Virus record (IMG/VR): IMGVR_UViG_3300036979_000364 | Span: 1 to 24,026 of that record | DNA length: 24,026 nucleotides | Source: a virus | Reading direction: 5' to 3' (one strand) | Shown: positions 14,577 to 22,892 of the stretch, piece by piece | Layout: each line of letters begins with the position of its first letter | Position numbering within the stretch: position 1 is the first letter of the stretch | Notes under the pieces: model-generated | Database searches by the model: none | What the model saw: the letters and a program-made list of their open reading frames with translations, nothing else | What the model was told of the DNA's origin: nothing | Translations under genes and position numbers: made by a program

Positions 14577-15782
14577 ATGGCGATCTCAATACCGACGACT
14601 CAACAACTTATCGACACCTTTGTGTCCGCCTTCGAGGCCAAGCTAGGTCAAACGGTCCCCGCGCTCGAGCGGAGTTTTATCTCGGTGCTCGCGCGGGTCC
14701 TGGCACTCTCCGACACTGGCCTCTACAAGTATGCTGCAAACCGGATACTGCAATCGCTGGCCATTACCGCGACCGGCGATAACCTCGATCTCATTGGGGA
14801 TAACTACGGTGTCTATCGGATCGCGGGGACCGCGGCGGAGATCAATGTCGTTCTCCTCGGGACCACGGGATCGACGCTCCCGCAAACGGCGGATCTTATC
14901 GCGGATAATTCCGGGGTGCGGTACTACCCCGAGACAGACGTTGCTTTCGACAACGCCCCCACGCCTGGACAAGAAACGTTCACGATCATCTCCGAATCGA
15001 TCGGGACCACGGGCAACGCCGTCAGCGGCGACACGTTCACGCTCACGTCACCGGTGACCGGCCTGGCTTCCGTTGCCACGTACGCGTCGACCGAGACGGC
15101 CGGCCAAGATCGCGAGGCGGATTCGGCCTACCGTAGACGGATCCTCGACGAGATCCGGACAGTCGGCGGAGCGGGCAACGGCGTGGATTATCGCCGGTGG
15201 GGCGAGCAGAGCTCGAACGTCGCGAGGGTCTACCCGTATTCGGGAAAGCCCGTGGACGGATCCGAGGGGCTCGTCGACGAGCCCGGGGATCGCACCGTCT
15301 ATGTCGAGGCGATCGAGGCCTATATCACCGGGGACCGGACGGCTGACGCGACGTTGCTCGCCGAAGTCCGAGCGTTGATCACAACCGACCCGGACACGAG
15401 CTTTGAACGCGTGCCCTTGGGTTGCCCGGATAACACCTTGTACGTCAAGTCGATCGCGAATCAAGACATATGGGTGACGATCTCGAACCTGACGGCGAAC
15501 GGTTCGACGTCGCTCGCGGACATAAAGACCGACGTCCAGGCCGCACTCGAGGGATACCTGCTCGAGCTCGCGCCGTACGTCGAGGGCGTGGACGTCGAGG
15601 TCGATCGCAACGACCGGCTGACTGACTTGTCCATCGCGCGGATCGTTCAGCAGATTCTAATCGACCTAAACGGGACAGCGACAGCGATCACGTTCTCACT
15701 CACCGAAAGCGGCTCGAGCGAGGGATCCTATGTGGTCCCGCAAGGGTATTTGACCCAGCTCGGCGGGGTCGATTATGTCTGA
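14577..15782 (+). CDS. Baseplate J-like protein, Mu gp47-like
   Basis: This 401-residue protein is of the baseplate J family, a main wedge component (comparable to T4 gp6) that forms the ring around the hub. It shows the family layout: N-terminal helix (TTQQLIDTFVSAFEAKLGQTVPALERSFISVLARVLAL), the LALTATGDNLDLIG-type segment (LAITATGDNLDLIGDNYGVYR), then AGQDREADSAYRRRILDEIRTVGGAGNGVDYRRWG near the middle. The later part has the VYVEAIEAYITGDRTADATLLAEVRALI strand-helix unit. A GAGGG site precedes the ATG. The end overlaps the next gene by eight bases (15775-15782). Confidence 0.9.
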   Translation: MAISIPTTQQLIDTFVSAFEAKLGQTVPALERSFISVLARVLALSDTGLYKYAANRILQSLAITATGDNLDLIGDNYGVYRIAGTAAEINVVLLGTTGSTLPQTADLIADNSGVRYYPETDVAFDNAPTPGQETFTIISESIGTTGNAVSGDTFTLTSPVTGLASVATYASTETAGQDREADSAYRRRILDEIRTVGGAGNGVDYRRWGEQSSNVARVYPYSGKPVDGSEGLVDEPGDRTVYVEAIEAYITGDRTADATLLAEVRALITTDPDTSFERVPLGCPDNTLYVKSIANQDIWVTISNLTANGSTSLADIKTDVQAALEGYLLELAPYVEGVDVEVDRNDRLTDLSIARIVQQILIDLNGTATAITFSLTESGSSEGSYVVPQGYLTQLGGVDYV

Positions 15783-16494
15783 TTTCAAGTATTCGGACGT
15801 CTTGCGAACGCTCTTTCCCAAGGGGCCTATATGGGCGTTCAAGGCGTTCGGCCACGCCGATAAGCTTATCGAGACGATCGGCGATGCCAAAGAGATCATC
15901 CGCGATTACTTGAAATCGTTGACCCATATCCGAACGCCGGACGCAACGCCGATCCTCGCCGACCTCGAACGCGAGTACGGGATCACCCCGGCGAGCTCAC
16001 TCACCGAGGCCGAGCGACGCGAGATCCTCGCGGGCTATGTTTACGCCAAGGCAGGCAGCGGCAAGGACGATTTGCAGGCCCGCTTGCACGCCGCCGGCTT
16101 CACCGATCTTTTTGTCCACCACAACGACCCCCTCGTGAATCCGTCCTACTACGCCGGCGGGCTCTGGTCAGCCGTTTGCGCGCACGAAGACACCGTTTGC
16201 GGAAACCAAGAGTGCTACTGCGGCCAACTTGGCGTAGGCGGTTACGTGCTCGCCAATGGGCCCGTGTATGACGACAACGGGAACTTGCACGAGTACACGA
16301 TCCCCGCGGGGTCCTCGACGTGGCCTATGGTGTTCTTTATCGGGAGCGCAAAGGGTGCGACCGTGGTTGGGTTCGTCGTATTCCAGGACGGGGATATGGA
16401 GTATGGCACTGACCCAGACAGTATCCTCGAGGACGGCGACGCGGAGCTTTCCACGACCTCGCTCTGGACAGCGGGAGAAGGGATCCCGTCATGA
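15775..16494 (+). CDS. Baseplate protein, Mu gp48-like (DUF2313), N-terminal part
   Basis: This encodes 239 residues. Residues 1-115 match the gp48/YmfQ family: MSDFKYSDVLRTLFPKGPIW, LRTPDATPILADLEREYGI-like segment, LTEAERREILAGYVYAKAG, and LQARLHAAGFTDLFVHHNDP. A Cys-rich stretch follows (C135, C142, C147, C149), then YTIPAGSSTWPMVFFIGSAKGA, which in family members leads shortly to a C-terminal end with L-K-x-KP-x-H-x-W. Here that end is missing; instead the frame runs into DGDAELSTTSLWTAGEGIPS and stops. A matching end is found at the terminus of the 1355-residue protein downstream. So this looks like the first piece of a gp48-like protein opened by an insertion. The ATGA at 16491-16494 couples it to the next frame. 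Confidence 0.82.
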   Translation: MSDFKYSDVLRTLFPKGPIWAFKAFGHADKLIETIGDAKEIIRDYLKSLTHIRTPDATPILADLEREYGITPASSLTEAERREILAGYVYAKAGSGKDDLQARLHAAGFTDLFVHHNDPLVNPSYYAGGLWSAVCAHEDTVCGNQECYCGQLGVGGYVLANGPVYDDNGNLHEYTIPAGSSTWPMVFFIGSAKGATVVGFVVFQDGDMEYGTDPDSILEDGDAELSTTSLWTAGEGIPS

Positions 16495-17123
16495 CGACCG
16501 TTTTAAGCAAGCCATCGGGCTATCGAACCGGCGGAAGTGGGGCGAGGGTTCTACGGATCACGGTGTCGTCACCATTCCCGCCGTCAGCCTACGCGCAACA
16601 CGAGCTCATATTGCTGGCCGGCAAAGAGTACCGGCTGCAGGGCTGGCTAAGGTCGGATTCCGTGAACGAGTTTGACCTTGCGATCTGGTCCTCGCGCGTG
16701 GACGAGGGCGGAGCGGATACCGAGATCTTCACGCTAAGCGGAACGGCCGCGTGGGCTCAATTCGACGAGACCTTTACCCCTGCGCATGACAGTTATTTGA
16801 GGTTTGGCGGGATCTATATCGAGGCTCCGACGGGCAATTTCTGGTTCGAGTTCGACGATATAACGCTATGGGCAACGGAAGACGTTCCCACGAACCCGAT
16901 ACTCTACTGGACAGCCGGCGGTGACGCGGTACTAGCGAAGGATCTCTCCGAAGTTTACGAGGGGCTGCAGAGCCTTTCCATCACCGCTGACACGAACGAC
17001 TTTTCGCAGCAAGACGTCAATCTTGACGAGCGTTACGCGACCGTGAGTGACGCGTTCGTCATGTTCGACGGCGGGAGCGGAGTGCTAAGAAGCCGCGTCC
17101 TAGATCCGGAGCCCCCAGCATGA
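16491..17123 (+). CDS. Carbohydrate-binding-like tail protein, starts inside a module
   Basis: This encodes 210 residues. Residues 1-125 align by eye with residues 325-448 of the next protein: VLSKPSGYRTGGSGARVLRI here against TLSKQSGTRTGGSGSLVIRV there, and FWFEFDDITLW against GHVEFDDVTIE. The pattern is that of CBM4/9-like beta-sandwich modules. However, the first strand of the module (LSTTSLWTAGEG) is encoded at the end of the preceding gene, in another frame. The second half (VLAKDLSEVYEGLQSLSITADTN) begins a further module. It begins and ends with ATGA overlaps. It may be a separately translated piece of one long adhesin or a frameshifted segment. Binding to host surface glycans is an inference. 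Confidence 0.7.
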   Translation: MTTVLSKPSGYRTGGSGARVLRITVSSPFPPSAYAQHELILLAGKEYRLQGWLRSDSVNEFDLAIWSSRVDEGGADTEIFTLSGTAAWAQFDETFTPAHDSYLRFGGIYIEAPTGNFWFEFDDITLWATEDVPTNPILYWTAGGDAVLAKDLSEVYEGLQSLSITADTNDFSQQDVNLDERYATVSDAFVMFDGGSGVLRSRVLDPEPPA

Positions 17124-20100
17124 ACAACACGCTTTCCAATGGCTTCGATGACCTCGAGGTCCCCGAGCTCGACGGCGGGACGAATGATTCGACCACGCTT
17201 TCGCTGACGTTCAACGGCGAGGACCAGGGCGCCAAGGGCACCATAACCCCGAGCGGGACCGCTGGCGCGATCACCGCGTGGGTCAAGGTCAATGACGCGT
17301 CGCGTGACGAGTCGTTCCGGCTTCGACCCCGGATCACCGGCTACAAAGCGCTTCCCGCCGCGCTGACGATCGACGGGGTTACTGTGCAACCCTCGATCCG
17401 GCTCGAGGGCGGGGACGCGGACGCGACGTCATGGGACGATGTAGTGAACAGCAAAGTGTATTCTATTGCCGGAAGTGGCAGTCTTCCAACGTTCGACGAG
17501 GAGTCACCGGGGATCGATTGCAAGCGAGTGAAATTCGGCGGTGCAAAATACTTCACGGGCGGAACCGCCATAGGCGTGGGCTCTAATGATATAGTCGTTG
17601 AGACGATTATCAGGGCAACGGACCTTTCGGGCGGCTTCTACGTAATAGCCGGGGACAGTTCGTCAGCCCCGGGTTTTTTATTATATCATAACGCGGCATC
17701 GAGTACTCTCACTCTCGGTTTACGCGACTCCGTACCAGTAACCGCGGGAATCAGCACACCAGGCTTGATTGAGGGCGCCTGGTACCATTTGATCTGGTTC
17801 ATCGACGAGAGCGGCAACGGTAGGTGCTATGCTAACGCCGCAGCAGGAACAGCAGTCGCGGTGTCGACCGTGGGCAGCATCAGCACAACAAACCTTTTTG
17901 CGATCGGTGCGGACGGCGCGGGGGGATACGCAGGTAGCTCTATTATATCTTATTTCGCCCTCTGGCACCGCGCGAGCTGGCTCGCTACCGCGGACTATGC
18001 CGGCATAGCCGCAAAGCGCTTTGCTCAATGCTGCGGAACCTACGCCGAGACGGCGCAATTAGTAAACCCCGGGTTCCTCGATCTCGATATGGAAGCCGCG
18101 GACGCCGCGTCATGGACTGCGCTAAACACCGCGACTCTGTCGAAGCAATCGGGAACGAGGACCGGCGGATCGGGATCGCTCGTGATCCGCGTCGCCGGCG
18201 ACGGTAGCACGTCTTCTCCCAAAGCCGCGCAAACCCGAGCCGGCGGGATAACCCGTGTCACCGGGTGGGCCCGATCGAACGGCGCTGCAGTCCCCACCGT
18301 GGCGCTCACGAGCACCACGATTTGGACGGGATCGAACTCGACGAGCTGGCAAGCTTTCGATATTGCCGTCTCGTCCTATCTCTACGCGTCCACGCGGCTC
18401 GAGCTCGGGACCGCGCTCGCAACTGGGCACGTCGAGTTTGACGATGTGACGATCGAGGTCGACGGCGCCATACCGACAACGCAGTCCAGATCGACCGTGG
18501 CTTACCTCGAGAAATGGAACATCGCCGAAACCGAGGCGTATTTAATCCCCGTCGGCCCAAACTGGACTAGAACGGATAAAATCAAGTGCACTGACGGGAC
18601 TTTTGAAATAGGGGCGAGGCTAGAGCAAGCGCAAGCGAACCTGTTTTTGTATTCCGAGGACTTTAGCAACGCCGCGTGGACAAAAACGCGTGTGACGCTC
18701 GGGACCTCGATAACGGGGCTCGGGAGCCTGACGTTCAACGCGATCGTGGCCAGCGTGGACAACGCAACGCATCTTGTCAGCCAAGGCGTAACAACCGCGG
18801 CGAGCGAGGACCACGCTGTTTCCATTTATGCAAAGGCCGGAGCAGGGACCGTAAACAGCATAAGGATCGAGCTGAACGAGGACGCAACACAGTACGCCTA
18901 TTATAACCTCGCAACGGGCGAGATCGGCGACGTCGGAGCTGGCTTCACCCTAACAGCGCCGGCGCACATATACCCAAAGGGGAATGGGTATTACCGTTGT
19001 GATTTCCGGCCCACTACCCCGGGAACTGCAGCGACGGTAAACATCTATCTGTCAAGCGGATCGACCGCGGGAAGCGAAACCTTCACCGGCGACGGAACCA
19101 CAGTGGGGGTGTACCTAGCCGGAGCGCAATTCGAGCGCCAGCTAGGCTCAAGCCAACACACGGGATCCCCTTCGAGCTACATAAAGACGACTTCCGCCAC
19201 GGTCACGCGAGTTAAAGATCTCGCGCTATATCACGGGTATGAGAATTGCGGCGGGCTAAATACCAAAAACGTCCACATGAAAGTGGATCACGTGTGCCTC
19301 GCTTTCGCAAACAACTATGTAGGGCTTCGCACCGCCGGATCACTCACGTCGAAAAGCGCAAACGACAGATCAGAAATCTACTCTGATATGTCCTCAAAAA
19401 AGTGGAATGCGATCGCAGTAACGGGCGGGACCACGCAAGCCAGTCTAGCGGCCACGACATCGACACCCTTTGATGACAACCTGCAAACAATCGAGGCGTG
19501 TTTCGCAAAAAACAACGTCGCGCTAGTGGTGAGCAAAACCGCCGAGGCTCGAGACACGTCAGCAACCATAAACCCAATGACCGAGATCGTCGTGGGTGCT
19601 AGCACCGGTTATTTGTACCACATTGACGGCATCATAACTGATTTCATTCTCTCGCCTTACGGGACCGAATACCCACGGGCGATCTTTGCGCTCGATAAAG
19701 ACGCCTACACCCAACAAGCGTTCGTGGGCTACGACATGCTCGACGATGACGCCTTGACGTACGAGCTCCGCGCCGGCGGCGGGACCACGCGACTAGTCAC
19801 AATGAACGGCGGGACCTTGAACGCCGGCACGTGGTATTTGATCAGCCTCGAATGGACGGGCGGGACCTCGGTTAGGATCCTAGTCAACGGTACCAGCGTG
19901 GACGGCGCGACGGCCGACGCGACGGTCGCCGAGCTGACCGATCTGTTCATTGCCTGGGCAGGGCTCAAGGGCTACACGTACGAGCCCGCAAGCGGCGATC
20001 CCGACTATCCGATCACCTACGGGGCGATCTCGATCGCGGACGTGCAACACCACGTCGCGGTCCCGCCGGCGGCCTGGTACACTGAAATGGTGGCCCGTGG

Positions 20101-21187
20101 CGTACCGGCGAAAAACGAGCATCTCATTCACCAGATCTCGCAAGTCGCGCAAGAGGCCGCGACTCACTATGACCTACTGACCGGAACGGAAGGGGCGATC
20201 ACCGATAGCGGGAGCATACTTGATTTCGTTCCGCCTACCGAGGTCGGGCTAGCGCTCGGCGCGAGCTCGACGAACAAGACGATCATCGACTTCGGGACGA
20301 ACTTCGCGTTCATGCAAGAGGCCTCGCACAGTTACGACGCTTGGATCCGCGTCGACGGTAGCGGGGATCAATGCATATGGGCGAACGGCGACGCAAACAC
20401 AACTGACTTTCAAGCGCTGCTTTACGACAACGCGACCGACTCGCTTGTATACAAGTGCGTCATCGGTGCGACCCTAAGATCGGTGAGCGCGGAGATCGAG
20501 CTCGATAGGCTCTACCACGTCACCGTCACGCGAGACTATGATAGCGGCGCGGGGACCACGGCGATCGCGATCTACCTCGACGCGGTCGCGGCCGATATCC
20601 AGATCTATTCCGGAGCCCCCGTGGTGACGAATGACGATTTCGTCATGCTTTCCTCCTCGACAAATATTGAAGAAGTAACATTCACGCTACCTTTCATCGG
20701 GGCGACCGTGGGCAATCGTTTTTATGATGACGCGTTGACCCAGGCGGAGATCGACGCGATCTATCTCGCGGACAGCGCGGTCATCTTGAACGGGCCATAC
20801 GCGACGCAAACGATCACGCCGGCGACCTTGCCCGCGACGATCTCGGGAGCTGTGAAGCCGGACGGGATCAACGGATATCCGATCGTTCTCGTTCAAGAGG
20901 ACAGCGGCGGAGCGTGGCGAGCGATAGCAACGGCGGAGAGCGAGACGGGTTACTCCGAGTTCTCGAAGCAAACCAAGGTCAATGACTTTAGGTTGTACGC
21001 AAAAGGGTTCAACACCTATGAGCCCGTCACGGCATACTTCGATGACCTCGACGGCGGAGAAGATCCCGGCGAGTTCACGATCGGGATCGTCGAGGTCGCG
21101 AAGAACAAGCGCAAAGCGTTAGAGAATCTCGTGCTCGTCCACAAGCCTTTGCACTCGTGGGCAGTAATGGTGGTCAAGTACATCTGA
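17120..21187 (+). CDS. Giant multi-domain tail adhesin with gp48-like C-terminal end
   Basis: This encodes 1355 residues, nearly all predicted beta. Modules by eye: a lectin-like (LamG/ConA) unit about 150-300 (IVVETIIRATDLSGGFYVIAGD, GAWYHLIWFIDESGNG); a CBM-like unit about 315-448; a phage-typical module about 505-700 opening NLFLYSEDFSNAAWTK; further lectin-like units about 715-850 and 855-985 (GTWYLISLEWTGGTSVRILVNG); and a LamG-like unit about 1045-1215 (SHSYDAWIRVDGSGDQCIWAN, YHVTVTRDYDSG). A small sandwich lies at about 1235-1310 (ISGAVKPDGINGYPIVLVQE). The last 30 residues, KRKALENLVLVHKPLHSWAV and after, match the end of gp48-type baseplate proteins. It is probably displayed at the baseplate edge to bind the host. 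A GGAG ten bases upstream serves the ATG, which overlaps the previous TGA. Confidence 0.8.
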   Translation: MNNTLSNGFDDLEVPELDGGTNDSTTLSLTFNGEDQGAKGTITPSGTAGAITAWVKVNDASRDESFRLRPRITGYKALPAALTIDGVTVQPSIRLEGGDADATSWDDVVNSKVYSIAGSGSLPTFDEESPGIDCKRVKFGGAKYFTGGTAIGVGSNDIVVETIIRATDLSGGFYVIAGDSSSAPGFLLYHNAASSTLTLGLRDSVPVTAGISTPGLIEGAWYHLIWFIDESGNGRCYANAAAGTAVAVSTVGSISTTNLFAIGADGAGGYAGSSIISYFALWHRASWLATADYAGIAAKRFAQCCGTYAETAQLVNPGFLDLDMEAADAASWTALNTATLSKQSGTRTGGSGSLVIRVAGDGSTSSPKAAQTRAGGITRVTGWARSNGAAVPTVALTSTTIWTGSNSTSWQAFDIAVSSYLYASTRLELGTALATGHVEFDDVTIEVDGAIPTTQSRSTVAYLEKWNIAETEAYLIPVGPNWTRTDKIKCTDGTFEIGARLEQAQANLFLYSEDFSNAAWTKTRVTLGTSITGLGSLTFNAIVASVDNATHLVSQGVTTAASEDHAVSIYAKAGAGTVNSIRIELNEDATQYAYYNLATGEIGDVGAGFTLTAPAHIYPKGNGYYRCDFRPTTPGTAATVNIYLSSGSTAGSETFTGDGTTVGVYLAGAQFERQLGSSQHTGSPSSYIKTTSATVTRVKDLALYHGYENCGGLNTKNVHMKVDHVCLAFANNYVGLRTAGSLTSKSANDRSEIYSDMSSKKWNAIAVTGGTTQASLAATTSTPFDDNLQTIEACFAKNNVALVVSKTAEARDTSATINPMTEIVVGASTGYLYHIDGIITDFILSPYGTEYPRAIFALDKDAYTQQAFVGYDMLDDDALTYELRAGGGTTRLVTMNGGTLNAGTWYLISLEWTGGTSVRILVNGTSVDGATADATVAELTDLFIAWAGLKGYTYEPASGDPDYPITYGAISIADVQHHVAVPPAAWYTEMVARGVPAKNEHLIHQISQVAQEAATHYDLLTGTEGAITDSGSILDFVPPTEVGLALGASSTNKTIIDFGTNFAFMQEASHSYDAWIRVDGSGDQCIWANGDANTTDFQALLYDNATDSLVYKCVIGATLRSVSAEIELDRLYHVTVTRDYDSGAGTTAIAIYLDAVAADIQIYSGAPVVTNDDFVMLSSSTNIEEVTFTLPFIGATVGNRFYDDALTQAEIDAIYLADSAVILNGPYATQTITPATLPATISGAVKPDGINGYPIVLVQEDSGGAWRAIATAESETGYSEFSKQTKVNDFRLYAKGFNTYEPVTAYFDDLDGGEDPGEFTIGIVEVAKNKRKALENLVLVHKPLHSWAVMVVKYI

Positions 21188-21189
21188 CG

Positions 21190-21196
21190 GTGAGGA
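21190..21196 (+). promoter_or_regulatory. Ribosome binding site of the collar fibre gene
   Basis: TGAGGAG lies in the 18-base gap after the adhesin stop, about nine bases before ATG 21206. It indicates initiation independent of coupling. Confidence 0.6.
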
Positions 21197-21205
21197 GCAA
21201 AAACG

Positions 21206-22069
21206 ATGTTAGATTTCTCGGGCTTCGATAACACAAGCGGATCTTTCCCGAACGTCGAGGCGACCGACTCGAGCGGGCCCACGCTACGCGACGGAACGCC
21301 GATCAACGCGAATCTGATAAATGATATTTGGGGCGGGTTTCAAGCGATCTTGAACGCTGCAGGGACCACGCCGAGCGATGGCGTCGAGACCTCGAGCGCG
21401 AGCGATCTGCTCGACTCGATCCGCAAGCTCGGCGGGGCTCCCGGTGAGGTCGTGCTATACGCCTCGCCGAGCGAAACCATCGACGCGAATATTCTCCCAC
21501 TCAAAGGGCAGATGATCACGATCTCCGCCTATCCCGCTCTCGTCGCCGCGACCTACATTGGTGACACGAATAACCCGGTGGCGAACTTCCCCGCGTTCTA
21601 TAAAGCAAGTGACGTCACCGGTTTTGTGCGCAACACCGCGGGACCCTATTTCAGGCTCCCCGATTGCCGCGGCTATTGTCTTCGCGCACTAGCCGGCGCC
21701 CGTACGGGCGTGGACGCCTATCGTGATTACTACACTACGTTACTTGGAGTCGACCATCGCAACATGTCGGGCCTGACCACAGAATACAGCCCGGGATGGC
21801 ATATCCACGACATTGAGACGGACGACGGGGATCAAGTGCTAGAAGAGCTCAACTATGTCATGAGAGCGAACCCGGGCAACGTAACGGGCTCGGGGGGTAC
21901 AGTGGCCACATACGCAAACTACGTTTGGAAAAAAACAACCGCCGCATCTTACGACCTCGTCACAAAGATCAGCAGGCTGGCCTCGCCGGTCACTGATTTC
22001 GGAGTGAACGCCAGTTACAACGAGGTCTATCCGCGGAACGTCGGCTTTCAACTCGGAATCCGGTACTAG
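21206..22069 (+). CDS. Tail fibre protein with tail-collar domain
   Basis: This encodes 287 residues. The N-terminal part (RDGTPINANLINDIWGGFQAILNAAGTTPSDG) is typical of proteins that attach short fibres to the baseplate. Residues about 78-165 form a phage tail-collar domain: GEVVLYASPSETIDANILPLKGQ, then ISAYPALVAAT and YFRLPDCRGYCLRALAG. The end, RNVGFQLGIRY, resembles the conserved terminus of such fibres (N-x2-x-x-IRY). HIH at 199-201 in the distal part could bind metal, as HxH sites do in several fibre tips, but a single HIH is weak evidence. A GAGGAG site after the adhesin stop gives a clear independent start, one of few in the cluster. Confidence 0.85.
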   Translation: MLDFSGFDNTSGSFPNVEATDSSGPTLRDGTPINANLINDIWGGFQAILNAAGTTPSDGVETSSASDLLDSIRKLGGAPGEVVLYASPSETIDANILPLKGQMITISAYPALVAATYIGDTNNPVANFPAFYKASDVTGFVRNTAGPYFRLPDCRGYCLRALAGARTGVDAYRDYYTTLLGVDHRNMSGLTTEYSPGWHIHDIETDDGDQVLEELNYVMRANPGNVTGSGGTVATYANYVWKKTTAASYDLVTKISRLASPVTDFGVNASYNEVYPRNVGFQLGIRY

Positions 22070-22070
22070 C

Positions 22071-22892
22071 ATGAAGGCGATCGCATACGAGATCATTGAC
22101 GGCCACAGCATTGTAAGGTCGATCGGCGAGCCGACAATCGACCCCGAGCTTACGAAGCGCGAGGCGAGAAAATGCCTCGAACGATCCGAGGAATACAAGA
22201 CGTTCGATCGCGCTTATCGCGTTTGCTCCGGGCTCGAGGACGCAACCGAGGCCGAGACCGCGGCCGCTAAAGTCCAGTTGCTAAAGGTCCTCGAGGACGT
22301 CATAGAGCTGCGCAGATCCATAGTGAAAAATAACCCGGTCTTTTTCCCCGTGGCCGGCGAGACGAACGTCCTCGACAACCACGCCGAGCTCCTACGCAAG
22401 GCCCTCTCGGAGCTCAAGGACCACGAGCTCCTCACGCTCGACGGCAAGATCGTCAGCGACGAGCGCGGCCGGCGAGCGTGGACACTGCAGGACAGCGGCC
22501 GGTGGGACTATATGACGATCTCGAAGCTCGGCGAAAAGCTCCCCGAGGCCTATCGCTGGAACGAGGACCTATCACCCGTCGAGCTCCACGCGATCCGCGA
22601 ACAGATGGACCGCGATCGGATCGAGGCCATGAGCGGGGACGAGCGCCGAGCTCGAGCGGAGGGTGAGGTCGACGCGGCACTCGACGCGATCGTCCGTCGC
22701 CACTTGCGATCCCAGATCAAGGGCGAGGCGACGACGAGTGACAATCTTCGCATAATGTATGAGCAAGCGACCCTGCAAATATACGAGCGCTACCAGCTGA
22801 TAAGCGACACCACAAGCGAGGTCACCGGCGATGAGCGAGAAGAAAACGTTGAACGATCGGGAAACCCTGGAGATGGACAGCGAGACCCATAG
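22071..22892 (+). CDS. Unknown helical protein downstream of the tail fibre
   Basis: This encodes 273 residues; the ATG lies one base after the fibre stop. It is rich in Glu, Arg, Leu and Ala. Helical regions are EAETAAAKVQLLKVLEDVIELRRSI, NHAELLRKALSELKDHELL and PVELHAIREQMDRDRIEAMSGDERRARAEGEVDAAL. A central segment (LTLDGKIVSDERGRRAWTLQDSGRWDY) looks like strands. There are no membrane segments or catalytic motifs. Genes directly after tail fibres often encode fibre chaperones, but no chaperone family is recognised here. The last 62 bases overlap the next gene in another frame; the end (ERSGNPGDGQRDP) is low-complexity and may have been extended over it. Confidence 0.7.
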   Translation: MKAIAYEIIDGHSIVRSIGEPTIDPELTKREARKCLERSEEYKTFDRAYRVCSGLEDATEAETAAAKVQLLKVLEDVIELRRSIVKNNPVFFPVAGETNVLDNHAELLRKALSELKDHELLTLDGKIVSDERGRRAWTLQDSGRWDYMTISKLGEKLPEAYRWNEDLSPVELHAIREQMDRDRIEAMSGDERRARAEGEVDAALDAIVRRHLRSQIKGEATTSDNLRIMYEQATLQIYERYQLISDTTSEVTGDEREENVERSGNPGDGQRDP

